This document shows positions 47,021-59,400 of a stretch of 64,000 bases of DNA, in pieces (within the stretch, counting starts at the first letter, position 1; each line of letters begins with the position of its first letter). The stretch is from Lepidonotus clava (taxonomy: Eukaryota > Annelida > Polychaeta > Phyllodocida > Polynoidae). The stretch is taken from positions 7,336,114-7,400,113 of the forward strand of contig OW387149.1 in NCBI GenBank assembly GCA_936440205.1, written 5' to 3'. Under the pieces are notes generated by a model. It saw only the letters and a program-made list of their open reading frames with translations, searched no databases and was not told the origin of the DNA. A program made the translations under genes and the position numbers.

Positions 47021-49532
47021 CCAGAGAACCTTGTCTGGGATAATTAGAACCATCAGCCGAGAAACTGTTATGTATGATACCCGTGCTGAAATCCAAAGTG
47101 TATCTAGAGAATACAGGCCAATGGTTCTGAGACAGCTATACTGCACCAAGGAGTTTCTATGAAACCGACCCAGCCAAGCTAACTCGGTTGTTGTAACGTT
47201 GGCAACTTGCAGCAGCGCTCTCTTTTCTGTTTTGGTTTTTATTTCATTATTTGTATTGCTCTTACTCTGACAGTTCTGCATCACTTTGCTTAGGTTCTTC
47301 AACCAAAACAATTTACTATAGCATCCAGATTCGGTTGGCTCTTAACATCGCAAAAAAAACACATTATTGTTTTGGTCTCATTGTTAAAAACTGTTATGTT
47401 TCATTTTAGTAATTAACAGACCGACCATAAAAGTATGGTTGCAGAGCAGTGCCGTTAGATCGCAAGTTTTGCTGGGAAGGTTTTCTCAAACCTGCCTCAG
47501 ACAATTCAGGGAACTTGATAAACCATGAATGAATCTAACCTATATTTTACAGTAACTGCCAGACTTCTTTACGTGCTAAGTACTACAACGATTATGGACT
47601 GGGCTTGTTTTTTTCCTAAGAACCAAATGGCATCACGCACGAACCACTTGTTTTCTTATATTTAGACAGGATGGCAATTTATGATACATGGCACGCCCTT
47701 TGACCTCTGTGCAGTCTCCATGTATAATTTGATATTGAATTCAATGTAATTGAGTTTGACTACACCATCCCAAAATAGACCTAAAGTCCGAATCTGACAT
47801 TGCTGTATTGGAATAACACAGTTATACCTTCTTTTCATATAGTTACTATTAGAATAATGTGCCTTCCTACGAGACGTTGTAAATAAGTTGTATTATTTCA
47901 TCCTTTACCCACTACTTAAATAATAAAGTGGCGCTATATTATAGCTAACTCGGATGAATATCTTAATTTCTCTCTTTCATTTCAATTTGGATCATTCGGG
48001 AAAACGTGTCCCCTTGAATCATACTTCGAGGTATTATATGTAGATCATGCTTCAATCTGAACATTTTTTGTGCAATCAATTTTATTTAAGGATTTTATTT
48101 AGTAATATACGTCAGGGTTTCCCCTGGTTTTCAGTGATATTACAGTAAAAAAAAGCCTTATCAGAAATATGGGGAGAGGAATGAGCCTTAATCATTGCAA
48201 AGGATTGGTAGGCTAGCAAAGAACCCGATTGACCTTTGTGGTTGGAGGAAGGAGAAAGTAAGGGTACAATACAGGGCGTTCCGCATATCGGTTTCCCTGA
48301 GTACCACTCCTAGAGACTCCCCAGGCCTGGGCCCTACCCCGGGCTAAGTGTAACAAACAGACAGAGAAGTAGAAACATATTGACGTGTACAAGGTCCTAG
48401 GAGGGTATTAAACTGGCACCCCACGGGGTCGGATCCAAATATTTGAAAAAGGGGTTCCTTAATGTAAAGTTTTCCGGGGCAGAGGATTTTATATTAAACC
48501 ATTAACATTCGTCCAAAAGCTGGCCCTAAACAATGTTTGACTGTTTTCAACACATCCCCTAAGGCACTCTATTGAGAAATCTCAGTTATGTTCTTGGAAA
48601 ATTGTTGTTGACCATGGAAATGTCAAGGAAGCAAATTGGTGAAGTGTAAGGGAACCATTAGATTATTTATCTACTCACACTAAAGTTCTTTTTCATTATT
48701 GTGGGGTACTACTGGGGTAATAAATCCAAAACAATTGAATTACGATATGGATTTCAATTGGCTCAGGCTCAAAGGTTTGAGATCAAGGCACTATCATTAA
48801 CTGCGCAGAATCGTGATAAAGGTGTATATAAGAACCCACCATAACAGTTCTAGCTGCTGGCTCCCTGCCAGGTGGAGTAACGAGGTCCATGCTGGCTGAT
48901 CAGGCATGTTGTGGACTCACCCCGACATGTTTTATTGGTTCTGATCAGGCTAACAGGTCAGGTTACACGACAAGCATAAACAAGGGGCAGGTGTGTGTTG
49001 ATTCTTAAAGGGAATGGTACTGTAAGGGGTCTCTACTCGTGAAAAGACTGTATCACATACCCTATATAGCTAGAGGGGTATTTGTATAGATTTATCTTGA
49101 ATTTGTTTTAATTTTCATATGAAAGGTATTTGTATTTTTTTAATTTTTGATTGAGGTATAATGTATCATGATATATCATAGTTGTACTGAAATCTGCGAA
49201 AAAATACATAATTTTGATAAGAAAGCTTTTTAAAGTCTGTGAAATGCAGTCAAACATACTGGTCTTTTCTCAATAGGAACCAATGCTAAAGCCCGTCAGC
49301 CCAGACCTTGATAATGTCGAACCCTTATTGCCTTGAAATATCACATTTTGAACAACTGGCAAACATGTAAATCTATCGAATCAAGTCATTTTGTCATAGC
49401 AGTACTTGTTGACTGTATAAAAACATTGTCTATTCCAGACATGTAACGTGTGTATAGAGACCGTATAGAGAGGGATGGCTTATATACTGTATTTTGTCCA
49501 ACTCTTGCCCGAAAGCAGAACATACATAATAT
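47021..49532. other. no gene seen
   Basis: Tensin intron. A partial 'ggatccaaatatttgaaaaa' phrase at 48431 may be a scrap of the hAT-like MITE. Confidence 0.5.
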
Positions 49533-49775
49533 GGGATGGGGGGTGCGGTCTAGTGGTTAGTGTCTTGGCTTTGCACGCGGCCGGCCGGGGTTCGATCCTG
49601 GGTGCTCTATGCTAGACCACCTCTGTTAAGACCTCACCTTGCCGTCATTTCTACCCCCCGTAGATTCGATCACCAGTACTTTGTACAACCCAAAAACCAT
49701 GAGTTAGTCCTGATATAGCTTAAAGATTGCTGAATGGACAATAAGCTCCAACAATCATTATCATGACGTCCCTTC
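49533..49775 (+). mobile_element. tRNA-derived SINE, second family
   Basis: Head with A box 'tctagtggttagtgtc' and a canonical B box 'ggttcgatcc', body 'gaccacctctgttaagacct', tail 'aatggacaataagctccaac'. The 3' side does not pair with the 5' side as a tRNA acceptor stem would, so this is a SINE, not a tRNA gene. Confidence 0.7.
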
Positions 49776-50256
49776 ATGGCCAACCCCTTAAGGCCAAATT
49801 TAAAGTTGTGATCACTAGTCGTATCGGGGATCAGTCCCAGTGAAAAGCCCCTGACCTGACCTGAGGTCAGTCGGGCGGACCGGGCATACACCGTGTGTCG
49901 TCAGCTTATCGCTGTTTACAACACTGTTTGTGGGCAACCAGGATGTCCGCCCTGGGCGTTTAACTCAAGATACGTCCAGTGGAGTTTGGGCCAAGAGATA
50001 TTCTATTGATGCCAGGTATTTGAAAAGAGGGGAGGGGGATGCGAGTGAAAAATCTTAAAGTTACCAATCCCTCACATGGCTTTTGTTCCCCAATTTGAGG
50101 TAGGGGCCTAAAAAGTCAATATCCCTCTACGCCTTTCCTGGTGTTTCTGAAATGTCAATCTTTGGGTAGAAACCTGTATTTGTTTTGTCTATCATGATTT
50201 GCAACCGAATTTTAAAAAAGCGGCAAAAGACTTCAATACATATTTAAAGCGTATCA

Positions 50257-50278
50257 GCCCCCCCCCCCCCCCCCCCCA
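50257..50278. repeat. poly(C) tract
   Basis: About 21 C in a row, the longest of many C or G runs in the window. Confidence 0.9.
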
Positions 50279-50418
50279 CTTCCTTTAATGCGAAAGTACT
50301 TTTAATTATGGTCCATTCAATACGGGTTGAGCATGCTAAGTAACATTGTGACTATAGAAATGTTGATCGTTAGGTTAGTTTTGTTACTATATTCACGTTT
50401 CCCCTTTTGTCTTTGCAG

Positions 50419-50460
50419 CACGGGAATGACTCGGTAACCAAGCAACCCATATCACGAGGG
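50419..50460 (+). CDS. TNS: tensin linker exon (14 codons)
   Basis: Acceptor 'ttgtctttgcag' and donor 'gtaagt' frame 42 nt, phase 0 on both sides, reading [14 protein letters not shown]. It lies upstream of the phosphatase domain in the region that varies between tensins. It could be the common acceptor for the alternative N-terminal exons at 14854, 19193, 31337 and 39504. No homology in the residues themselves is visible. Confidence 0.7.
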
Positions 50461-53400
50461 GTAAGTCACACACTCTATTTTTATGATTTTCTGTCATAAA
50501 TCGTTCTTACAATAGCCTGGCATAACAAGGAAGAAAAACAATATATCAAAGTGTAACATCCATGTAAATGGATATCCTGTTGAACTTTGTAACAACGGAA
50601 ACACAAGTTGACTAACTAAAGCATAAGATAACGTTCCCTGTCAGGGAAAGCACAGGATATTTAGACATTTGACCAAAGAACAGCGAAAACACAGGGATTA
50701 TTGTTTGCCAGGTTTTCGGGTTGCACTTTTCCAAGTGTAAAATCTCTTTTTTCCTGGAAACTTCATTCGTCGCTAATGAAGTTATCAAACTTAAACACTT
50801 TGAGATCCGAACAAATCACCAAAATTTTGACTTGGAAAAGTTCCGTTTAACAAGGGAAAAGAAGGGAAAACAGAAATTTTGATCTTGATACTGATTTGGG
50901 ATCCTAGATATAGACACAATACCCGATATCGATTCCTAGACACTTCCAGGTACCCTCTCTTACAGAGAGTTGGGGTTTCTGTGTGTATGGCCTACTGTAA
51001 AGGGTTCCGAAACAAATGGAGAACCGTTGTTAGGTTACTCAGGCAGAACCGTCCCATTAGGTTTGCACACACATGCAGGCATTGTTTTAGGTCATTGATG
51101 CTGTTCCTGCTATGTAGATGGAGTTTGGGTTAAATGGAGAATCAATGAGGACTGTAGCAAGGGTGTATAATTTATGGAGATTGTAGAGGGTGTTCAGGTT
51201 GTGCAGTGGTAGGGCGTTGGCTTAGAAGTCTAAAGGTTGGCAGATCAAGTCTCTGTCCTGTTGCTGTGGTATTAGACATTCACCCTGTGGTCAACGACAG
51301 GGTTATCAAAGGCCTAGAGCCAATGGGTATTGTATGTGGTGCCCTGTCTATGAAATACTGCATATAAAAGAACGCTGGCAATTGTCTCAATAAAAGTGTA
51401 GGGGTATGGTCTCTACCTCCTCATAGTACTGATTATCCAGGATTAAAACTTGGAGCCCTCCTTCCCTTAATCGTCCCTGAATATTTCCTTTATGACTCTT
51501 TATGATAAATATATCTAATATCAACTGATAGGTAACATATATGGACACCATAGTCTCAAAACTACTATATTGGCCATATCATCATCTAAATCCCAATTAT
51601 CTAATGAAAAAGTATTTTCTCTTAGAAATTGAGACATCATTACAACCTAATGAACCAACTGTTCCTTCCCGCCAATTCAGGCACAGATAATAATGCAATC
51701 ATACAACAATCTATAACAGGCCTAGGTCCAATCATACACCAATCTAAGAGAGGTCCAAAGTGTGTCTTACAACCATTAAAGGACCAATTCCTATGTCTCC
51801 AATCTCCGGTTAGCCCTATCTGGGATATGCAAGGTGTGAGGACGTGTGGAGAGGTCTGACCACTCTGCCACCTCAATCTCCTCACTATGAAAGTGATCTC
51901 TGCTCTGTAGCTACCATTTCATCCACCGCAGTGGCCTGAATTACATATGCGAAAACCACCAGCCTATTCTTGAGCCACAGGGTCTAGTATTCTGATATAC
52001 CAGTATATATAAGCTACATCATGCAAAAACAGCTTAAAAGATATCTTAATTAGAACAAAAGATATAGTATTTTGTTCTAGGTTATGTATCATACCACTTG
52101 CATTTCACTCTATATTTAACCCTTTGTACCTCGCTTGGTACTCTTTGTTATCTATTTTTGATGGATTTATGGTATCAAACCCTATCATACTCAGAAACCA
52201 ATATCTCAGCTTCTACTTGGAATATTCAAAAGCTGTTTTCATCGATAGAAAGGTGAGACTTCTTCTACATTCATCATCTATGTCATTAAGACCCAAAATC
52301 CCATGGAATGTCACATATAGGTGAGTGACCTCGTTGCAGAGTGAGACCTGACAATGTCCTGTGCAGAGCTGATAAGGGGAGATAACCCAGATGTGTAGGG
52401 CATTGGTCCGCTTGGGTGGTTACAAGGTCTTTCAAGGGTGGGCCACTTGGCAAGACTTGGATTCAATGAATTATGTTGTACTGTGACCTTAAAGGTTCAA
52501 GAAAAGGTTAGCCTGGCTTGGTAGCAGGTTAGGTATTTTTCAAAAGTAATTCAAATAGTGATCATAAGATGTTTGAAGAAGAATGTTGTGTATATAATTA
52601 ATATGTTTACTGAGTGAAATATCAAATATATGACATAGAGCATTAGATTTATACTGACATAACATTATGATGGAGTAATATGTATTTATATTCAAGTTAC
52701 CATAAATGTATGGACAAGATTTCTTATGAAAGAAAGACGGTACTAATAATACAGTACATGGTGTGAAAGCGGTATTAAGCATTTCAGGAGTTTAAATGTG
52801 ACTGTAGGCCTATAGCATATCAACAACATGGAGCCATACAAACAATGGTTGCTTGTTTTATCGCAGATTGTCACAGTTAAGGTTCAACCCTATATCATTT
52901 GAACAACAGCCTGCCAAACACTGATACTTAACTAGTCAAAGGCTTCGGGGTGTAGGCCCTTCATGTTAACTATATGCCTCAATGCGTTCTTACTATAAGA
53001 TAGGGGTATTTCCTGTCACTATTGCAGAATATCTAGGTTTGCATTGAAAGTGCCTCATAGTATATACACATGTCACACTGTTTGACCGAATGCATATCTT
53101 TTCAAGTTCTGATTCTGGAGGCAGATAATTTAGAAAGGCCAGAATGTCTAGACCATTTGATTTGAGGCAGTCTGGCTGCTTTTCACGTTTCTAAGTATCC
53201 AACAATAGACACAACTCACATGGGATCAGATGCTTATCTTTTTAGGTTCAAATGTTAGAGACAAATGGTTGAAAAAATTCAGATCACCTGACATCAATCA
53301 ATATGTTGTCATTTAATACAGACAGTTCTGTATACATACAAGCCCACATATAGCTAAAGTTCATTGAGTGTAATAGGAATTAACTGAAGAAACAATCTGT

Positions 53401-56400
53401 CAGCACATCATGCGTTCCCATCAACCACTGCTGACGTTAATCCCTAATAACCAGGCCCTATAACATGCAGGGAGCCTATTACTGGTTGATGGCCCCCTAT
53501 GCCAAGGGGGGGAGGGGAGGGGGGAGGGTCAGGGGACATTAAAGGGAGGGGGGCATTCTGGGAAAAATAAGTATAGAGTTGAACCTTTATTTCCCGCACA
53601 GATTTTACTGCAAATTTTAATGAAAGGGAAATATAGACCTTATGTCAATAGATAGGTTTTACAAATAGCTCTCAAATGTTTTGTAGTAAGTAAATTGTCT
53701 TGCTGTATTTCTTGAGAAAAATCTGACAATGCGATACTGTCAGAATGAAAATCGGCGAGTGGATTATAGGCTTTAGGGAGTTACTGGACTCCAGTTCAAT
53801 CAAACGCGCATTGGTGACATACCCGCCGTGCCAGGTTGCGGCTAAAATGTTAAGGCTGTTAAACTATGAATCCTTTTTTTCTTGAAAGTTTTCTTGAACT
53901 CTGAGATGCAATGCTTAATGTTGGTATAGATTTTACAGCAGCCTCTGGAAACACGGATCATGTCGCAAAAATAATTGATGCAAAGTGGTGTTGAAGAAAC
54001 GAGAACACTATTTTTCAAACGTTTTCCTTGAGCCAGAGGGTAGAAGCAAATTGAAGTTACTAAACGTAAATACTGTCTACACTAGTCGAAATAATGTACA
54101 AGAATTCAACCGAACTTGCTCCTATCTTATTACACATAGGGGCATGATGAATGCTTTTAGGGTCTTTCGCTTTATTCCAAGTCAAAAATTTAATTTTTCC
54201 TGGGACCAGTCAGGCCCCTTGGACTTGGGAACTAGGGATCCCACAGATTATCTAAGTACCCATGCTGTTTCGACCCCTGTCTATCTGAAATATGAAGGTA
54301 TATTGCATTTTACGATTGCCCCCTTTCGAAATTTGAGTACCCCCCCCCCCCCCCCCACCCTAACCCGGACCCCATACGCCACCAATAATCTCTCCCAGAC
54401 TACTGCACTCAGTGACCCCTGGAGGTCAAAGGTCAAACTGCCGTGACCTTGGTGTCTGACCCTGAACGTTTGGCAGCCAAGGTTGGATTGACTTTTTTTC
54501 TTTTCTTTTTTTCCCTTTTTTTTTTTATTGTTTTGTTGTTTTTTTTAGGTTAATGGGCTTCTATTCTATAGTATGGGGAATAGATTCCCACCAGGATTAC
54601 TATAATATCGCCCATGCTGATGCCATTGTGGTTTATTGTATTTTTTACTCTGATAATACTATTTTCCCCAGGGCAGAGCGTTCATAATCACTTGTATTAT
54701 CCATTAATGAGCCATATACATTGCTTTTTATCCTCTCCTGGTAGATATAAAGTGTAAGGTTACCGGTAGACCTACACTTCACGTAGATACAAATACAGCT
54801 GATGTTGACATTTTCTATCTGTAGATATAAAACTTGTGCGATCATTTTCATTTTCAGCAGCCGACGTCGCCACCGAAAAGCATCATGTCCAGCTTAAAGA
54901 GGATGACGACGTAAGTGACTTCATCTTACAAATTTAGTTTTTTTTATAAACCATAATAATATATCGATTAACATTTCAATGAAGCGCAAGGTGAGGTTCA
55001 CCCATTTCCATATAACATTCATGATGCGCATGTAGTCATATAAAGTACACCCATGCAGGGCCAGTAACATTATACGAAAGCAATAAGAAAATTGGTGAGC
55101 TCACTATTATATTGTGGAAAGGCAAACCCAGTTTTTCTTTAAAATTCAATGCACACTCACTCAGTGTTTAATTCCCATAGGCTCAAGCTGTTATTGTATC
55201 CGTCATTAATATTGACTTACAAAATTCTATATACCTTTTCCCATTAATTAAAAGACTTCTTATGCACTGCCCTTCAACCAATTTTCAAATTACGATTGCT
55301 AGAATCGTCCATAGTTTTTTCTTTTTCATAGCCATCCATTCACATCACTGAGGCTAATGCTATACGTATCTTCATAGAGATATATGTCTATGGTATCTTC
55401 TCTCTTACTTAACGCAATACTCTGTATTTTCCATGGGTGTATTCGTTGTTGCAGCAGCCGGGGCCGGGAGGAGGAGCCGGGAGAGCTGGACCTCACCTAC
55501 ATCACCGAGCGCACCATAGGTGAGTTATACCTCAATACATATAGGGAGGAGCCGGGGCGGGGGGGGGGGGGGAGCTGGACCTCACCTTCATCACCGAGCG
55601 CACCATAGGTGAGTTATACCTCAGTACATATAGGTAGGAGCCGGGGCGGGGGGGGGGGGGGAGCTGGACCTCACCTACATCACCGAGCGCACCATAGGTG
55701 GGTTATACCTCAATACATATAGGGAGGAGCCGGGGGAGCTGGACCTCACCTACATCACCGAGCGCACCATAGGTGAGATACCTCAATACATATAGGGAGG
55801 AGCCGGGGGAGCTGGACCTCACCTACATCACCGAGCGCACCATAGGTGAGTTATACCTCAATACATATAGGGAGGAGCCGGGGGAGCTGGACCTCACCTA
55901 CATCACCGAGCGCACCATAGGTGAGTTATACCTCAGTACATATAGGGAGGAGCCGGGGCGGGGGGGGGGAGCTGGACCTCACCTACATCACCGAGCGCAC
56001 CATAGGTGGGTTATACCTCAATACATATAGGGAGGAGCCGGGGGAGCTGGACCTCACCTACATCACTGAGCGCACCAGAGGTGGGTTACCTCAAAAAGTT
56101 TGGGTCTTATTTTAAGAACGTTATTAACATCTTTACGCGAATTACGCGAAGTATAGGACGGTATAATTATGGTCGTTTTGTTTACTAAATGAGTACGAGT
56201 GGCGATCAAAAAAACAACTTCACAAATCAAAAATATTCATGGTTTCAAAATTTGTAGTTTTCTTTTTATATTTTTTCCTATTTCCAGACTATACCAGAAC
56301 ATCGTATTATTATGATACTTTTTTTTCTCTATTGAAAGAACATTACACTGTAATATTCTTTTATGTACAAAGATATCTAATTGTAAAAGAAAGTTTAATG

Positions 56401-59400
56401 TTTCATAATATTCGCAAACATTAAAGAATATTCCTGAATGTTTTCAGGACGTACTTTATTTTTGTGATGCCCAATGCAACCCTCATAAATATTCAGTCTT
56501 TTGGTCCCTCTCTCAAGGTCACAGTTACAGCCTACATCAAATGTTCCTGTGGGTAATGCCACCCAAGTAGTACATTTAGGTATGCTGTGCAGGGTCATAA
56601 GTTACCCTCCCTAATTTCTGTCATATCTGAACGGATTTAGAACAAGCGATCCCACTAAATCAATTCAATTCGCGCTTATTTATCAATTAGCCAGAAATGT
56701 CCGTGACAAGTTTGTGTTGTAATCTAGGACATATGTCAGCCTGAATGCTTTGTTATTTGTTTATGGCTGGAATTATTATGTTTTATGAGCCATTAGGCTA
56801 TATATGATACAATAACCAATTATGTCATGGAACCGATGTTTCATTTAACTTAAGCTTTACGAAAATCATAACGTAATGTACGTCATAATTATACGAATGC
56901 TTATTTTGATGAAGCCACTATTTTAAAGACAAATTATGTTCTTCTGGATACTTGAATGGAAGTAAAGTCAATGACGAGGCAATATCAATGAAACAATGTA
57001 AAATGTAATTACGACATAGATATTAAAGTCTTATATTTCCACTGTAATATTATTTTGATATCATTATTCAAATAAGATTTAGCTTTAATTTTGATGACTG
57101 ATAGTATTCGACTATCTTAAATCAGTTGTATAAAATAGATGTTTCAATTTATTAATTTTGAAAACTGTTGCCAATTGTTAGCACTGACATACTTTATTCC
57201 CACTTAAAGGATCAAATCTACATTACATAAACCTTAGAGTTACATGTATTTCACCTATTTCCCCCAGCTATGTCCTTCCCCTCCGGGAGTGAGAGTGCCT
57301 ACCGGAACAGCCTCAAAGAAGTTGCCCGGATGTTAAAAAGCAAGCATGGTGACAACTACATGGTAAGTCATTAACATGTCCTAATAAGATGTGTATTCAT
57401 TGTTTGGTGCTAAAGCTAGTATCCTAAAAAATGAAGACCATTTTTTTCAAATGTATGCACTGTGTAATACACGCCATCGTGTTATGAATAAAAAAAAGTA
57501 TTGTAGCAGTCTTCAATAAAAGTCAAGTTTGTTCGTTTAGAATGAATAATTCAAATAAATTCTTGTTTGTAATCATTTTAATTTGTTTGTTTGATCTTTC
57601 AGATAATCAACCTTTCGGAGAGGCGGTTCGACCTTAACCGTGCACATAAACATGTGAGTATATTGTTTCTCTATTTCAGATGCACGAAAAGTTTCACATA
57701 GATGAGAGGGACATTAGAAATATAACTACTGTGTGATGTTTTGTCTTATAGCGGCCTTTCAAAGGACTTTATCGATGAATTTGACAAATCTGGAGAGCCT
57801 AACAAGTTAGTTTTAAAAGCAAATATTCACCAAAATGTCGTAAGGATAGGTATCAATGATGGACAACTAAAATCTTGAGGGGTAGTTATACCTACTGCCA
57901 AAATGATCATGATTACCGTAGATTCTATCTTAGTCCTGATGACTGTCCCCACAGTAATCCTAAGGGTTTCGACAACATTATAATAGTACCGACAACATTT
58001 CTAAAGATAAATTTCCATATGGAAAGTTCACATTTTATCTCCTGAGATGCTGTTCCAATGTCCTTCTGATATCATTGTAATCATCACTGTAAGGGTAGCT
58101 ATCATTATGTTTAACCAGGTTTAAAATTAAATTGAATTAGGGCAGTATTACACTACACGACTTGGGCTGCAACATGGGTGCATTATGATGAATTCCCATA
58201 AATAAGTCATATTATAATCATTTCAAACAAATGGCAATTTGGAGTTTTTTACACGCATGTAACACAACATTATGTCTCTGGTGTGTGTATTTACTTTGCG
58301 ACATTGTCATATCGCAGCTCATGCTCTGTAGTGTCATAGGGCCTTTAATGAAAGAAGTAAGGACATATATATTGAGAGAAGTTTAATGTAAATGGTTCTT
58401 TCTTTCCCTTTGACCCCGTGGGGGTTCCGGGGAAGAATATAGGCCCCCAGTAGCCCCTGCTGATCATATAAGGTGACAATAGGGGGGACCCAGCACTGAC
58501 CAAGTGGTTCTTTGGGTTCAATTCTCAGTTAGTTCGCTAAGGGATGAGGTACAGCAAAAACCATTTCCAGGTTTTGATCCCCTGCTGTTTGCCTGCCCAG
58601 TCACCCTCCTCTCATAGATATGATTATCAAAGACTGACCAAGTCAAAATGCATGTCTGAAAAGTCAGAATTTGTCCTAACTTGTTTTCCCCGTGAAAAAG
58701 ACCCTGGCTGTCAGTACGGTATAAAACATCCATCACTCACTCACTCAGTGAGGAGACAAGGAGAACTTTCCTGTAAACGGTTCTTTCCTTCCCCTTGCAG
58801 GTGCTGGACTTCGGCTGGCCCGACCACCTGGCGCCCCCCCTGGAGAGAATCTGCAGTATCTGTAAGGCCGTCGACTCGTGGCTCAACTCGGACCCCAACC
58901 ACGTCATCGTCATCCACTGTAAGGGGGGGCGGGGACGGACCGGGGTGGTCATCGCGGCCTACATGCACTACAGCAACATATGTGCCAGGTAAGGGTGTTA
59001 GGGACAATGTTGGGGGTAGTGTGAATTGTTTTTTTTATTTAAGTATAACATGTATGGGGGAATGTTAGGGTAGTTTCCCATATAAAGGGGAATGTTGGGG
59101 GTTGTATGACACATATATGGGGAAATATTTGAAATCATGTAACATATTTTATTTTTCATTGTAGCACAACATGTGTAGGGGAATGTTAGGGTGGTTTTAT
59201 TTATAGGCTATTGGGGAATGTGGAAGATAGTTGGGTGGGGCAATGTTAAAAAATTTGGGGCAGGAAAAAGTTACCAACATGTTGGTAAATTTTATGGGCT
59301 ATGCTGCTGATTGTATATCGGCTGTGTCGAAAGTATAGTGACTACAAATCGGCAGCGCACTTTCGATATGTGGAATACGGCCTTTAGGGGGAAAGCTGAG

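Noticed and set aside
49545-49617. possible tRNA gene
   Set aside because: A and B boxes are present but the acceptor stem does not pair and SINE body sequence follows; called a SINE.
52207-52249. 43-nt exon-like segment with ag and gtgaga borders
   Set aside because: Its length would break the phase between the 50419 and 54858 exons, and no homology is seen.
53985-54446. 153-codon open frame (+)
   Set aside because: It crosses a poly(C) tract and a DR1-containing spacer; no motif, and it lies inside a tensin intron.
58544-59068. 174-codon open frame (+)
   Set aside because: It runs through a SINE and then reads the tensin active-site exon in a wrong frame; the correct frame is unambiguous.
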